Assembly: GCA_013176395.1 (NCBI GenBank)
Contig: JABMLP010000014.1
Span: 1,054,001 to 1,118,000, forward strand
Length of the DNA: 64,000 nucleotides
Reading direction: 5' to 3'
From: Venturia oleaginea
Lineage: Eukaryota; Ascomycota; Dothideomycetes; Venturiales; Venturiaceae
In this document: positions 9,956 to 21,452 of the stretch, in pieces
Layout of the letters: every line of letters begins with the position of its first letter
How positions within the stretch are numbered: the stretch's first letter is position 1
Notes under the pieces: generated by a model
Told to the model about the DNA's origin: nothing
Seen by the model: only the letters and a program-made list of their open reading frames with translations
Database searches by the model: none
Program-made: the position numbers and the translations under genes

Positions 9956-11787
9956 ACGTATTCCACCATCGAGCGAGTCAAAAAGGCTTGGCACGACCAA
10001 CTTATGTTACGACTCTTCAATTTAATCGCTATCAACAATAGATTCTAAGTCCGTCGTGCTGCTATCTGATTCAGAAGATATCTTGATATCTTTTTTACAA
10101 GTTCGCGCATTATGCCCAGCTGCGCTGCAGTTCCTACAGCGCCGTTGAATTGGTCGGGCTGTTTCTTGACCACCACTACCACGAGCCTTCTTTGATCCCT
10201 GAGGCGCTATAGACGCCTCTGCAGCTACCTGCGCTGCTGCAGTCCCATACTCTATAGTACCACCTTGCTGGATCCACTTCCTTTTGCGCGATTTTCGGTT
10301 CGTTGTTACTGCTAATTGCTCTTCAAGCTCGCGGTTGCGCGCAACAAGCAGAGCGTTTTAGTGTAGTATCAATTCAGCGCCCTTAACAAGCTGGGAAAAG
10401 CCTGCCTGCGCAGTAACTGGTGACCGAGTAAAAGACTCGCTTACGAGCTTGGATTGGGATCCAAATTCATAAGTATTACTTGGAGTCTTGGACTGCCACG
10501 GCGTTTCTGGGAGATGGGTTTCTGGCGGGGTTCGTAGCCGTACTTCAAGGCGATCCAACACCACCTGCGCGTCGATAGGGACTAGCCCTACTGCCTCAAA
10601 AGCCTTTTGACAGTTCTCTTTCATAAACACGTCGAAAAACGCGTCTTTGAAGGCAGGGAGAAAGCCTTCCTTGTTGATATGGTACACGCGTCGGCGTGCC
10701 AAGTCCCGGACGCGTTGGGAGTACTTGCGCTTCAACGGCGAGAAGCAGACCACATCAAGGGGCTGGAGTATATGCGACGAGTGCGATGGCATGCAGAGGG
10801 TTATAATCTTGTTTTCGAGGCAGTAGTCCTTGAAATCCTGGCTGAGATGGCTCTCATGGCCGTCCAAAATAAGCAGCCTGTATACCCCCACCTGCCGCGC
10901 CTTTGTATACGCGTTAAAGTGCTTCAACCACTCAAGACCAAGCGCATTATTTGTCCAGCCGTTCTCAGAGACCGAGAGCTTCCAATTCCGTGGCATATCT
11001 GCCTCCTCATACCACGCAGAGATATGAACGCGTCCTTTGTAGATAATGAATGGCGGGGTCGCATACCCGGCGGCGCAGATGCTCTGGATAACTGTAACCC
11101 ACTCGCGATCGCCTGGTTGGATTAAATTAGGCTGTGTACGTCTTTCAGAAGCTGTGACGACCTTCATTGACCCAATAACGCCCATCTGGAAGCCAATCTC
11201 GTCAAAGTTGTGCGTATCCTCGTCGTGGATACCGTACTTTGCCTTGGTGTCTGTAACGAGCTTGAACCACGCGCCAATAATCTCTGGATCTTCCTGTAGT
11301 ATCCTCTGCCTATCCTTAGCTCGATTGAAGGCCATCTTGAGCTCATCTGAGCGCGTTATGAACCTCTCAGCCCAGTTTTTCCCTACTGGCTCTCCACCGC
11401 ATACACCCAGTAGTTTATCCGCCATATCTGCTACCTCACACAGCCGGGGCGCGAATCCTCGCGAATCGAGGTCAAGGATGTATTGGAAAATTGTCTGCTC
11501 TTCAGTCGTAGTGAGCTTGTGTCGGGCGTTGCGAGTATCTAGGCGATACGTAATTCCGTTATATCGCCTAGTTAATGTTGAAGGAGGTATATCAAACGCC
11601 TCAGCAGCGCGCCGGAGGCTTCGGAATTGGTGGGTATTATAGGCAGAAAGGGCAAGCTGGATTCTGCCTTCTCTGTTAGATGATTGCGCGTTTTGTTGTT
11701 GAGACATACTGTGTTGATAAGGGAGCAGCTGGTCTTGGCATAAACTGACCCGCTCGATGGGTTGACCCACTCGATGGTGGAATACGT
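9956..11787 (-). mobile_element. pogo/Fot-type DNA transposon, copy 2 (inactive)
   Basis: Terminal inverted repeats begin ACGTATTCCACCATCGAG on both ends; about 25 bp pair with two mismatches. Both ends are flanked by TA (9954-9955 and 11788-11789), the target duplication expected of Tc1/mariner-type insertion. The 1832-bp element is closely similar to copy 1 but has single motif copies at its left end and keeps 27 bp that copy 1 lost. The transposase on the minus strand is interrupted by a stop. Confidence 0.9.
10007..11707 (-). pseudogene. pogo-type DDE transposase with premature stops (copy 2)
   Basis: Starts at 11707 with MSQQQNAQSSNREGRIQLAL, followed by an HTH_psq segment (RRAAEAFDIPPSTLTRRY), the CENP-B-type region and the DDE_1 core with Asp in NFDEIGFQMG, LILDGHESH and HILQPLDVVCF. 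The frame is open to 10358, where codon TAA replaces the CAA present in copy 1 (LHQNA in copy 1, LH-stop-NA here). Downstream the frame still spells the zinc-knuckle region (CRNCSAAGHNARTC), and a second stop replaces GAA near the end. The protein would lack its C-terminal CCHC knuckle. Because the N terminus is unshifted, this copy shows the ancestral start. Confidence 0.85.
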
Positions 11788-12935
11788 TATATTATATCGC
11801 CGCTCTAATATTAACCGTTAGTTACTAGAGAACCTAGTAATATGTCCGAACCTTAAGCTTACCTTTTATTACTTTATACACCTCCCGACTAAGCTTCTTT
11901 AGGCGTACATACCCATCGCCAAACCCTCTATCTACCTGGGTAACAACTTGTGGTTCTGCTTCCCATACTTCGCCCGATTATCCAGTTGATCAAACTCCTA
12001 CTTGTTCGAATTCTTAGTATTAACCCAATCTCTCGCTCTCCTCGCAACCGCCTCTGTTCTCTGTGCTTTCTTCTCGGCCAAGATGAGGAGTTGACGTTGT
12101 TGTGGTGACACGCCTATCAGACTCATCTCCTCGCGGCGTGAAAGCTGGCGCGAGGAGGATGGCGTTGCGGTGGTGAGAAGGGAGGACTCTGCTTCTCTGC
12201 TCTCTAAAGTCGGGTCTTTGTATGTGGTCTCGTTGATAGACAGAATCAGGCCGTTTTGCCCCATCCGTCGTTTTCGGTGCGCCTTTTGAGCGATAGAAGT
12301 GGTTATCTTTGAGGCGATGACTTTGCCGGAATGAAAACGAAATGTCCCTTCCAATTTAACCGCTTGTTCATCTACCAGCTTTTCACGGACTTTCCTTCAG
12401 GTACAGCCTTCAGCCTCTCGCTTATTAGGAGTCTTGTCCTCCTTCGTTATACTACCCGTCCTCACTTAGCTCAGTTTCGGGGACGAAATCACCCATTCCT
12501 CAAGATAACAAAGAATGAATCAAATGGATGCAGAACAGATAGAAACGCCCCGCAACTGCATGACTGCAATTTTGGAAGTCATGTTTACCAAGAATAATCG
12601 AAGTCGATCTTGAGTTGAGCTCGTACTCGTACTCGTAAAAGTACGTCATTAATGCAGTGCCCCTCGAATTGCCAATCGCCTCATTCGCATGGTAATTCCG
12701 CCCTCCGCACCAAAAGAAGAAGCTACACCTACTTCTTCTCTTCTCACACTTTCCACACTACCTACTCTCTATCAGACCAACATACCCACAGTGAGTAGTA
12801 ATCCTCCATCCTCTTCTCATGTCGTAATCAACAAATCTTCTTGGCGCTTCCATATCCAAACAACTTTTCAATTACCAACCACTCGCACAGCCCAACATTC
12901 TCCTGCCTCTATATAACCCCCGCGCCCATCTCTTC
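11788..12935. other. Intergenic with one weak hypothetical frame, leading to the thioredoxin promoter
   Basis: A 118-codon minus-strand frame (11998-12354) starts MEGTFRFHSGKVIASKITTS and has a charged, helix-prone C-terminal half (QQRQLLILAEKKAQRTEAVA). I recognise no family and see no supporting splice signals, so it could be chance or a relic. 12600-12935 is likely the thioredoxin promoter and leader, with C/T-rich plus-strand sequence. Confidence 0.3.
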
Positions 12936-13437
12936 ATGTCTGCTCCATCAATCCTCAGAAGAACACTGCTCACTACTGCAAGATCCAGACCATCAACTAC
13001 CCTCAATAAACTCTACCAACCCATCATCACCCACCGATTCTTCACCATGTCCGAAACAAAGAAGGGTGTACACAACCTCATGAACAAGGGAGAGTGGGAG
13101 GCCGCTCTCAACGAGAAGGGCTCCCTCCTCGTTCTCGACTGCTTCGCCACCTGGTGCGGACCCTGCAAGGTCATCGCCCCCCAAGTCGTCAAGTGAGTAC
13201 CTTCTTGACACTCGATGCTTGCTTGTTACTAACACATGCAACAGGTTCTCCGACAAATTCACAAATGCCAGATTCTACAAGCTCGATGTCGATGACGTCC
13301 CAGACGTAGCACAGGAGCTCGGTATCCGCGCCATGCCCACCTTTCTACTGTTCAAGGACGGAGAGAAGGTCGCCGAGGTCGTTGGAGCCAATCCAAAGGC
13401 CCTCGAAGCTGCCATTGAGAAGAACTACGTCGAGTAG
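12936..13437 (+). CDS. Thioredoxin with an optional N-terminal mitochondrial extension
   Basis: Two exons, 12936-13192 and 13245-13437, with a 52-nt intron (GTGAGT donor, TTACTAACAC branch). The catalytic motif ATWCGPCK and cis-Pro segment [13 protein letters not shown] are intact, so this is an active disulfide reductase. Initiation at 12936 gives [20 protein letters not shown] followed by more Ser/Thr/Arg-rich sequence, a convincing presequence. An internal ATG at 13047 (context TTCACCATGTCC) starts [17 protein letters not shown], which is the length of a cytosolic thioredoxin (about 112 residues). Both starts are in one exon, so one gene may supply two compartments by leaky scanning or alternative transcription starts. 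I give the longer form as the annotated span. Confidence 0.92.
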
Positions 13438-14122
13438 GGAGTACATTTCATGACGGACAAAGGGATGATGGGAGGCATGAATCTTGGACATTGCGGAATT
13501 CACCTGCCGGCTGTATGACCAGGATAGATAGAGGGAGCTACCAATTGCATCCAACTTCTCACGATCGCATGTACATCTCAACCAGTGCTGTCGATCTCCG
13601 ATGTATGATGTGTTGTCCTAGCAATTTGTCTTGCCTAGGATATAATTGTGAATGTCAAAAATCAATCTTGATTTGACAAGGACTTATAACTGAGGCGCGT
13701 TTCTAGCATGCTCACAAGCCTCACGTCCTACTGTGGCAGTATTGGCATATGAGCATGGATGATCAAGAGGTTATGCGATTCAAAAACGTTTAATAGTGCA
13801 GGTGGTACTTCTTCGTGCCCAATCACACTCCTTTTTCCAGAGGGAAAGCCAAGCATAATATATGAAAGTCCAGCAACAGTGGTGCCCAACCAACCAATCA
13901 CTACTAGTGGCCCCCTGTGTCAAGACGGAATTTTCCACTTCCGCCATCGTAAACTGCAATCACCACGTGACGACTGAAAATAGCAATGTGTTTTGAATTC
14001 GCCGCTTTATTTACATTTCTCGACTTTTTGCGTCGACAACAAAATCATAACCTCTACGCCGACCACTCAACAACCATCGCAACGTTTCCCTACTATTTAA
14101 ATCTTAAGTCCTCAAATCCACT
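13438..14122. other. Intergenic between thioredoxin and NUF2
   Basis: Likely thioredoxin 3' UTR followed by the NUF2 promoter. A CCAAT motif occurs near 13890 (ACCAACCAATCA). No coding or RNA gene was seen. Confidence 0.35.
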
Positions 14123-15719
14123 ATGGACTTTAACGGACGCATGAGCATGGCACGAATATCACAACCTCAGACGGGGCGCAAACAGCAGCAGGAACCAGAA
14201 GATGCATTCATGATGGTACACCTCCCACTCTCTTGAGCCTTGTCTATAGTATTCAGATCGCTAATACTGGTATTCTCTACAGCCAGACCACGAAATCGCA
14301 ACATGCATCACTGAAATCGGCATAAACTGCACTCTCGAAGACCTCCGCAAACCAAACCCACAACATGTCCAGAAGATGTTCGAATTCTTCGTCTTCATAA
14401 TCATGAATACTACCAGAGATGTTGTCAGCCCTGCTATGAGAGCTGCGGCCGAGGAGCTGGCGGGTCCAGAAGCGGAGAGGTTGTATACCGCGGATACGAG
14501 AGATTTGATGGGATTATTTATTACGTTGAGGAGATTATTGGTCGTAGTATGTTGAGAAAACTCATGTCTTTTGCGATTGGGTGAGAGCTAACCAAAGACA
14601 GTGCGGTATCGACGACTTGGCCTTCTCAGATCTGTACCGCCCTACTTATGGCAGGACTGTCAAGATCCTTTCCTACGTTATCAACTTCATTCGCTTCCGA
14701 GAATCCCACACTGCCACAATCGACAAACACTTCGACGAAGCCGAGCGCACGAAAATGAGAGTACAACAGTTGTACGCGGACAAGGAAAATCTCGAGGCAC
14801 AGCTATCGCGCATGCAAAGAGAAAGTGCAGCCGTCGAGAAGGCTAACAAAGTAAAGGAAGAACAGTTTCCAGAACTAAAAGCTAAACTTCGAAATCTGGA
14901 CAACGCAAAAGACAAACTGTCGGCCGAATTGAAGAAGAATGAGAGCGATCTCGAACGTCTCAAGACTACATACGAGCAACGCGCAACGGCATTGGACGAA
15001 CTCAGCGATGAAGCTGCGAGGCTGAAACCGTACACACTTCAGAAACCGGAAACTCTGGAGACGAATTTGAGGGAATTGAATACGACACTCTCGTCAGAGA
15101 AGTCACAAATCGAACTCCTTGAACGCAGGACAAGAGCCCTGCAAACCTCCTTCGACTCATTCAATACCGTTTCTACGGATATCCAGAGTCTAACTCGTCT
15201 TCTCTCAGACCTTTCCTCGGATTTACAAAAGGAAGAGGATGAACAATCGAAGGCTGCGAGGCATAGGGATGCCCTTTCTGAACGAGTGTCGAGTGTAGAA
15301 GACGTGGAGAGACAAGAAAGAATGATGCAGAAACAACTCGATGGTATCAGTTCCAGAACTGAGAAATTGCGAAGAGGAGCCGAGGAAAAGAGTGAAGGTG
15401 CGAGAGTGAAGATGGAGGAGTTACAGGGCATGCATAGTGTTCTCGCTCGGGAGAGATCCGAAAAATCGAGGGAGGTGGAGAGAAGGAGGGTTAGGATCGA
15501 GCAGGTTGAGAAGAAGGTATGTTTGTTCGCAACTTTTCCTGCTCTCAGCAAAGTGGAATGGATGTATATGCATGTTTACTAACGCCTTTTCGACAGATGG
15601 CCGATCTGAAAGAACAAATCGAACTTGAGGTTCAAGCTGCACGGGAAGAGTATGTCAAGATGGAATCACATATCCGTCTCTACATCAACGAGATGGAACA
15701 GGGTCTTTCTGGTATCTAG
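14123..15719 (+). CDS. nuf2: Kinetochore protein NUF2 (Ndc80 complex)
   Basis: Four exons (14123-14215, 14283-14546, 14602-15516, 15597-15719) give 464 residues, the usual NUF2 length. The N-terminal calponin-homology domain is recognisable by [34 protein letters not shown] and [20 protein letters not shown] followed by IRFRE, the strongest NUF2 signature. From about residue 170 to the end the protein is a continuous coiled coil rich in Glu, Lys, Leu and Arg. NUF2 pairs with Ndc80, and the dimer binds microtubules and holds the Spc24-Spc25 pair at the other end. All introns have good sites and restore frame; the last coding exon is 41 codons including the stop. Confidence 0.95.
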
Positions 15720-16780
15720 GCACTTTTTGCAGTGCGGAGTTTGGATGGGCTGAGGGTTGGGAAAGGCGGGAATGATACCACGGCGTTTTCTTTTACGAAA
15801 TGGGATGTCAGGAATGAAGTGTTATATTTTCCTAGCGAGATCGATATCTTGTTGGTCTCGTCGATTGAACTATAAGTTGGAATAAATGATGCCCGATTAA
15901 TAATGATTTCCGCAAGACCAATCACTGTCATTATTCATACGCAAATGGCTCGAAGCTTTGAATGTCTAGCACTGATGATGCCGAAGACAATCGGTGACTT
16001 TGTACTCGGCTCACACGTGGAAACGATTTCATCGAGCCTGTGATACTATCTACTTGTAACCCCAGCATCGACCAGATATGGAGTGACGGTAGTCAGAGTC
16101 GACGTTTGCGCCATCGTTCTCAAGGAAATACGAGTTTCTCTTCGTCAAGAGAAGAAGAAACATGACTGCGAATCTTCTGGCCTTCTTGTTCATGATTTCA
16201 CATGCTTCACCACGGATCTTGAAGGAAGACATAACATTACAATCAAGAACGACAAATCTCTGCCCGGCGATTTCGATTTTGAGCTTTCAAGGGAAGATTT
16301 TGGCCTGGCAGTCAGTGTGGGTGACGTTTATTGTCTTTCTGCACGGTGTGGAAGCGTCCAAGTAAAAAATGACACTCTCTATTCAAGCTGTAGGCCAAAT
16401 GCTCATGGAATGTATAAACGCCATATGGTATCAAAACACTCAAGAATCCAACAAACGCCTGTCAATACTTGTGCCTCACCAATCCCGCACCCTGGGCACC
16501 CAATCAGATACTCCTCCTCCCATGGGAACGTAGTCCCCTAATGGCAGATTTTCGAAAGTAAAGGGACCAGGATTGTCATGCATGGGGCTTCTCACACCGA
16601 GCAATCCAGGGCCGGGATACGCAACGGCCATCCCATCATGTTCATCCTGAGGCGCAGGAGCATCATGTGGAGGGCTGTCTTTGCAATGTCAGCACAAAGT
16701 CTGAGAAGAAATGCCAAACAATTCGAGCAATGTCAAAGAATGTTGCCGAATCTTCGCCGCGATATTGATTGACAATGTGA
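15720..16780. other. Region between NUF2 and GID8, with a possible orphan minus-strand exon
   Basis: No complete gene could be built. On the minus strand 16679-16476 reads as plausible protein: SPPHDAPAPQDEHDGMAVAY, then NPGPFTFENLPLGDYVPMGG, ending VSDWVPRVRDW and a stop. It is preceded by CTGAC...AAAG, which could be a 3' splice site. It starts about 100 bases past the GID8 stop on the same strand, so it might be an alternative last exon of GID8 or a relic of another gene. Confidence 0.3.
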
Positions 16781-18185
16781 TCAGGATATCATGGCATCGT
16801 TGTCCCCATTACCATTCATAGGTTCGTCATCACTGTCGCCATCGGTCTCTCCATCGAACCCAAGTCTCATGTTGCGGGGGACTTCTTTCTTCAGGCGCCT
16901 AGCCTGGTTTTCACTCCAAGCCCTCGCACGAATCCACTCCTTTATTTTGGCTTCCACGCTGGTTCCCTGCCGAGCAAGTATTGCTTGATTGACTCGGTCC
17001 GCCACTTCCATCCTCAGGTCAGGCCTCAAAAGCTCTGCGTCCTGCGTGTTCGAAGGGTCTGGAGTGAACACGAGCAAGGCCATTGTCCTTTCGAGGTCAT
17101 GGAGAAACTCCTTTGATGTACTAGCACGCGGCGCGAGCTGTTGTGTAGCGAATTTGAGGGCAGGCTCGATGCCGGCAGAGGAAGAGGAACAGTTCCGGAT
17201 AAGCTCAACCAATTGCAAGCGGAGGAGGGCGAAGTGGAGCTGAGAGTCACTGTCCAAAATCTTTAAGAGGTCAGTCGGGATATGAGGCTTATCGAATAGT
17301 GGAAGGAAAAGAGGACTATTGTCTTTGCTCATACTGAGGACTGAAGTGTGTAGTTATTTTTCATCAACACCCGAAGGCTATGAGTGGTGCATGAGGAACT
17401 GATATAATCATAGCAAAAAGGGAGGGGCAAGTATTTGGGAAGGAGTGGGCAATACGTACACTGGGATTCAGCTCGTTGATCTGCTCGATTGCCGCTTGTA
17501 TGTCGCCAGAATGGATGGCGTTCCGAATCGCGACTCGCGTACGGATTGACTCCTCCGATTTGTGCTGGATGTTTGCTTCCATGGCAAACTTGCGGGCCGA
17601 GTCTGGATAACCCTCTTTGATAAGGTAGTCCATGATGACGGTGTTGATGTCTCTGTGTGGAAGAAGTCTTAGTAAATCGACCATAGTGAGATAGTGCGGG
17701 CTGACAGAAGCGGGTGGTTGAGGAAAATCAGAGGGACAAGTATTTAGTTTTCTACACGAAATTTTCGGAGAGATTCCCACTTGGTGTTTGTTCTCATCAT
17801 ACGAAGGTGTGAGGGAAGGGCATTACGGTTGGCAAGAGCATGGCGGCAGGCACCGGTTTTTTGTGATTCCAGAGCAAGCACGTAGTATCATGGAATTCGA
17901 AATGATGAAAATGCCAAAATTCTGCGCGCTGCTCTACTTCACAATTTGCTTGCCATTAGATGGAAGTAAGCCCGTTGTACCCACCCAGGCGGCTGCGTCA
18001 TGTTCTTGCCAGTATCTGCGGATAGGGAGATAACGTACGTCTTGGATGGCTTCATGTCTTCGAGGCGTCGTTCAAAGGCGTGTACACTTCCGATAGGCGT
18101 CGCCGCCGAGACTGTGGAGGAGCTCTGGCTAGCTGTGAGCTTGAGCCGCACAGTTGAAGGTACCAGTAGTAGATTTGCGCACCAT
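16781..18185 (-). CDS. gid8: GID8-like subunit of the CTLH/GID E3 ubiquitin ligase
   Basis: Minus-strand exons are about 18039-18132 (start uncertain), 17460-17652 and 16781-17260. The protein reads HAFERRLEDMKPSKTDINTV then IMDYLIKEGYPDSARKFAME (LisH motif), a CTLH segment around RVAIRNAIHSGDIQAAIEQI, and the CRA region from ILDSDSQLHFALLRLQLVEL to a C terminus rich in Asp/Gly. This order LisH-CTLH-CRA and about 260 residues fit GID8/Twa1, a scaffold of the ligase that degrades gluconeogenic enzymes in yeast. The 5' end is unresolved: no ATG lies in frame before EDMKPSK unless a very short 31-nt intron (18133-18163) joins ATG at 18185 (MVRKSTTASQSS...). The other two introns (GTACGT donors) are sound. 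Confidence 0.88.
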
Positions 18186-18567
18186 ATTGACAGGCTGTCT
18201 CACCTCCCCTCCATAGGCCAAAGCATCACCCCAGGCCGAGCAGCGCTTTGAAGATAGATGAGATGAGGAGAAGAAGGTAAATGGGATGAGGACAAGTAGT
18301 TGGGAATGTGCTGGCTCGAAGCAACGTTGGTGTTTAGAGTGGAAGAGTCGAGATTTTCTTCTAATGCTGCTTCGGATAAGCGGCTAATATGGCCGAGAGA
18401 CGCGCGCGTAGCCCTCTGTCAATACCTCGCCCGCAGCATCGGTTCCTGGCCTCAAAAGCCATTTTCTTCAATTTTTATATCCTTTCTTTATCGATAAAGT
18501 GGGAACATCTATAGGTTAAGCAATAACATTGATTTCTAGTAGGATCGCAAGCTTTTATTGTCATGGA

Positions 18568-20454
18568 ATGTCTCAATCTATGGCTTCAATAACCCAGCCG
18601 TCATGGAAGAGCAGCATCAAGCAAAAGGCACATTACTCACCACCATGGGCGAACACGAGCATAATAGGAGTAGCTGGAAGTTCGGGTTCTGGAAAGACGT
18701 CGCTTGCCCTGGCAATCGTGGCGAGTCTCAACCTGCCATGGGTTGTCATTCTATCCATGGTATGGGAGCAGTCACCAGATGATCGTAGCTGAAACTAAAA
18801 TACATGGCCAGGACTCCTTCTACAAACCACTGAATCCCGAGCAATCACGGAAAGCGTTCCAAAACGAGTTCGATTTCGATGCCCCCGCAGCCATTGATTT
18901 CGACGTATTGGTAGAAAAGTTACGAGACATCAAAGCTGGGTATAGGTTTTTAGCATCTCAAATTGGATGGCAAAGCTCATGGCGTATAGAAAACGCACCG
19001 AAGTCCCAATCTATTCATTCGCAAAACACGCCCGAGAGGAAGAAACAAGTGTGATCTATTCCCCACACGTCCTGATACTCGAAGGGATTTTTGCACTCCA
19101 CGATCCTCGCATTCTGGAACTGCTTGATCTTAAGGTTGGTCTATTACTGCTCCACAATCGTCTTCATCCATCTTCTTCAATGGGAGACGTCTCCATTCTC
19201 GTTCCAAAGGGATGGAAAATCTGAGTATACTTAATGTGGGCTTCAAGGAAACACTGCACTTGGCTATACTTGAGGAATCGATTTAGATAATGGTCATCTC
19301 CATCAATAGCCCGTATCTCCTCTCCTGGGTGTGGTGAGCTTGACCTATTGAGCTTTAAAGAGACCCATATTTTTCGATGGCTTACTGGATCAGAAGCAGC
19401 ACATGAAGCTACTTTCTTCCAAGCGTGCCTTGGTGGAGCGAACCCTGATTGGTTCTCATGTCGACATTATATGCTAACATTCTCCGATAGGTCTTTGCCG
19501 AAGCAGACGCAGACCTCTGTCTCTCCCGTCGTCGTAAGGCCTCACTTTCCTTCCACAATCTCACCACTAATGCTGGCAGTTTTGCGCGACATGAAATACC
19601 GCGGCCGCGACATAGAAGGCTGCATAAAACAATGGTTCACATTCGTGAAACCAAATTTCCTCCGCTACGTCCAACCCCAGCGCGAAGTCTCCGACATCAT
19701 CATTCCGCGCGGTATCGAAAACAAAGTCGCGATCTCAATGGTCAGCGACAGTATCAAGAAAAGCCTTAACGACAAGTCAACACAGCATCAACTTGAACTT
19801 GCTCGTTTAGGATTGTTGGCTGAGACGTCGATGCTGGAAAGTGAAGCGAAGGCGTTGATTGAACAGACACCACAGACTATGGGTATGAATACGCTCCTCA
19901 TGGATCCGACCACAGACCGAGAAGATTTTATCTTCTACTTCGATCGCATCGCGAGTCTACTCGTCGAACGAGCAACAGAACATTCGCCCTTTGAAGCAAC
20001 ACAAATCCTTACCCCAAAGCAATACCGCTACATGGGTCTCTCCCCCACCGGCTCTGTCTCCGCAATCGTCATTCTTCGTGGTGGATCAGCTTTGGAAACT
20101 GGCCTGAAGAGAGTCATACCCGATTGTCGCACCGGCCGAATTTTAATCCAAACCACTACTAACACAACGGAGCCAGAGTTGCATTACCTGAAGTTGCCTC
20201 CCAAATTAGAGGAGGATTCTATGGTATTACTTTTGGATGCCCAGATGAGTTCTGGTGGTGCGGCATTAATGGCTGTCAAGATCCTTGTGGACCACGGCGT
20301 TCGAGAAGACAAAATTGTATTTGTCAGTTATCTTGCTGGGAAAAAAGGATTGGCAAGATTGATGGGTGTCTTTTCGGGCATCAGAGTTGTTGTGGGTAGA
20401 ATTGTCGACGATGAGGAGGAGAGGTGGGTAGAGACCAAATACCTGGGCTGCTAG
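18568..20454 (+). CDS. urk1: Uridine kinase with C-terminal UPRT-like domain
   Basis: Five exons (18568-18759, 18812-18939, 18990-19134, 19491-19533, 19580-20454) encode about 460 residues. The N-terminal kinase has the P loop GVAGSSGSGKTS, DSFYK, the DFDAPAAIDFD block and the lid segment LRDMKYRGRDIEGCIKQW. The C-terminal half is uracil-phosphoribosyltransferase-like, with RYMGLSPTGSVSAIVILRGG and a PRPP-type loop LLLDAQMSSGGAAL. Fungal Urk1 proteins have this fusion; they phosphorylate uridine and cytidine in pyrimidine salvage. The PRT half is usually thought not to act as a robust UPRT. Intron 3 (19135-19490) is 356 nt against 46-57 nt for the others. The ATG at 18568 is the first in frame with the P loop exon. 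Confidence 0.93.
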
Positions 20455-21452
20455 ATTTCAAGCTGCCTAATATACTATGAAAGCTTAACTTCTCAACGAT
20501 ATTGGAAGTTAGTATGAGCATTGCATTAGCCCTAAACATCCAGCGCGCAGATTCGTCGAAACCATAGTTTGTGGTGTCTTGAAAGATCATTCTTTTCAAT
20601 GCAAACATGTTGCATACATGTTGCACACATGTTATACATTCCACATCCCCCAGATATTGTCAGCAAAGTCAGGATATCTTCAATACCCCACACAGATACG
20701 AGTCGCGACAGTGACAACTCTCACTCGGACACTTCAGACACACCCAAAGCATCCAAGGCACCCAGCGAGATACCGCCTCTCATCACCGAGAAAATGTCAC
20801 CAACTCCTGAAATCCACCCAGGTCACGTCCAGTCATTCGACACGCGGCAAAAGAACGATGGAGCTCTTTCCTCCAGTACCGCCCAGTCTGCGAATACAGG
20901 CTCAACCGCAAAGGCTGTCGTGGCATTTCTGGAGAACCCGATTTTTCGTTCAAGGAGTCAAAGACACCTCATCCTTTCCATCTCTCCCGATACGGAGAAA
21001 ACTACTGTATGTTCAGACATGCTACTGGTGAGGATATGGAGAGTGGGATACTGAAGTTGGGAGATTCTTGCAAGGCACTCTCTTACACTGGTTGGGGTGG
21101 AACTTTAGGGCATAGGTATAGTCGATCGGGCGCTTTGGTGGTTTTATTAAATTCTCTGGCTAGGCGTGGGTGTCATGTTCTCCAACAAGATGGTCAACTT
21201 TTGGCCTGTTAATGTAATTCGAAATCCCTGGTTACATGTCGTATTACATGGCGAAACGTTTTTGAGTTCTTTCCACCGTGATTGAGCAAGATTTCTCCCG
21301 GCAGGTTCGTTACAGTCACTATTGGATGTTAGATTCCAATCTGGGCAATTTCCCTCACTTCACATACAATGGCGGGAATGAGTCAACCATCTATTTGTTC
21401 ATCGCTTGACTTTGAACAAGTCATACCTCGAAGGACCCCGCAGATGTTATAT
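20455..21452. other. Spacer with one weak hypothetical frame
   Basis: A plus-strand frame around 20793-21054 starts MSPTPEIHPGHVQSFDTRQK and is Ser/Thr-rich; upstream in the same frame is a PEST-like stretch. No domain or splice evidence supports a function. The remainder up to the CCT1 stop is probably shared 3' flanking DNA. Confidence 0.25.

Noticed and set aside
14673..15551. Ser/Leu/Arg-rich minus-strand frames opposite NUF2
   Set aside because: Mirror image of coiled-coil codons; NUF2 on the plus strand is unambiguous.
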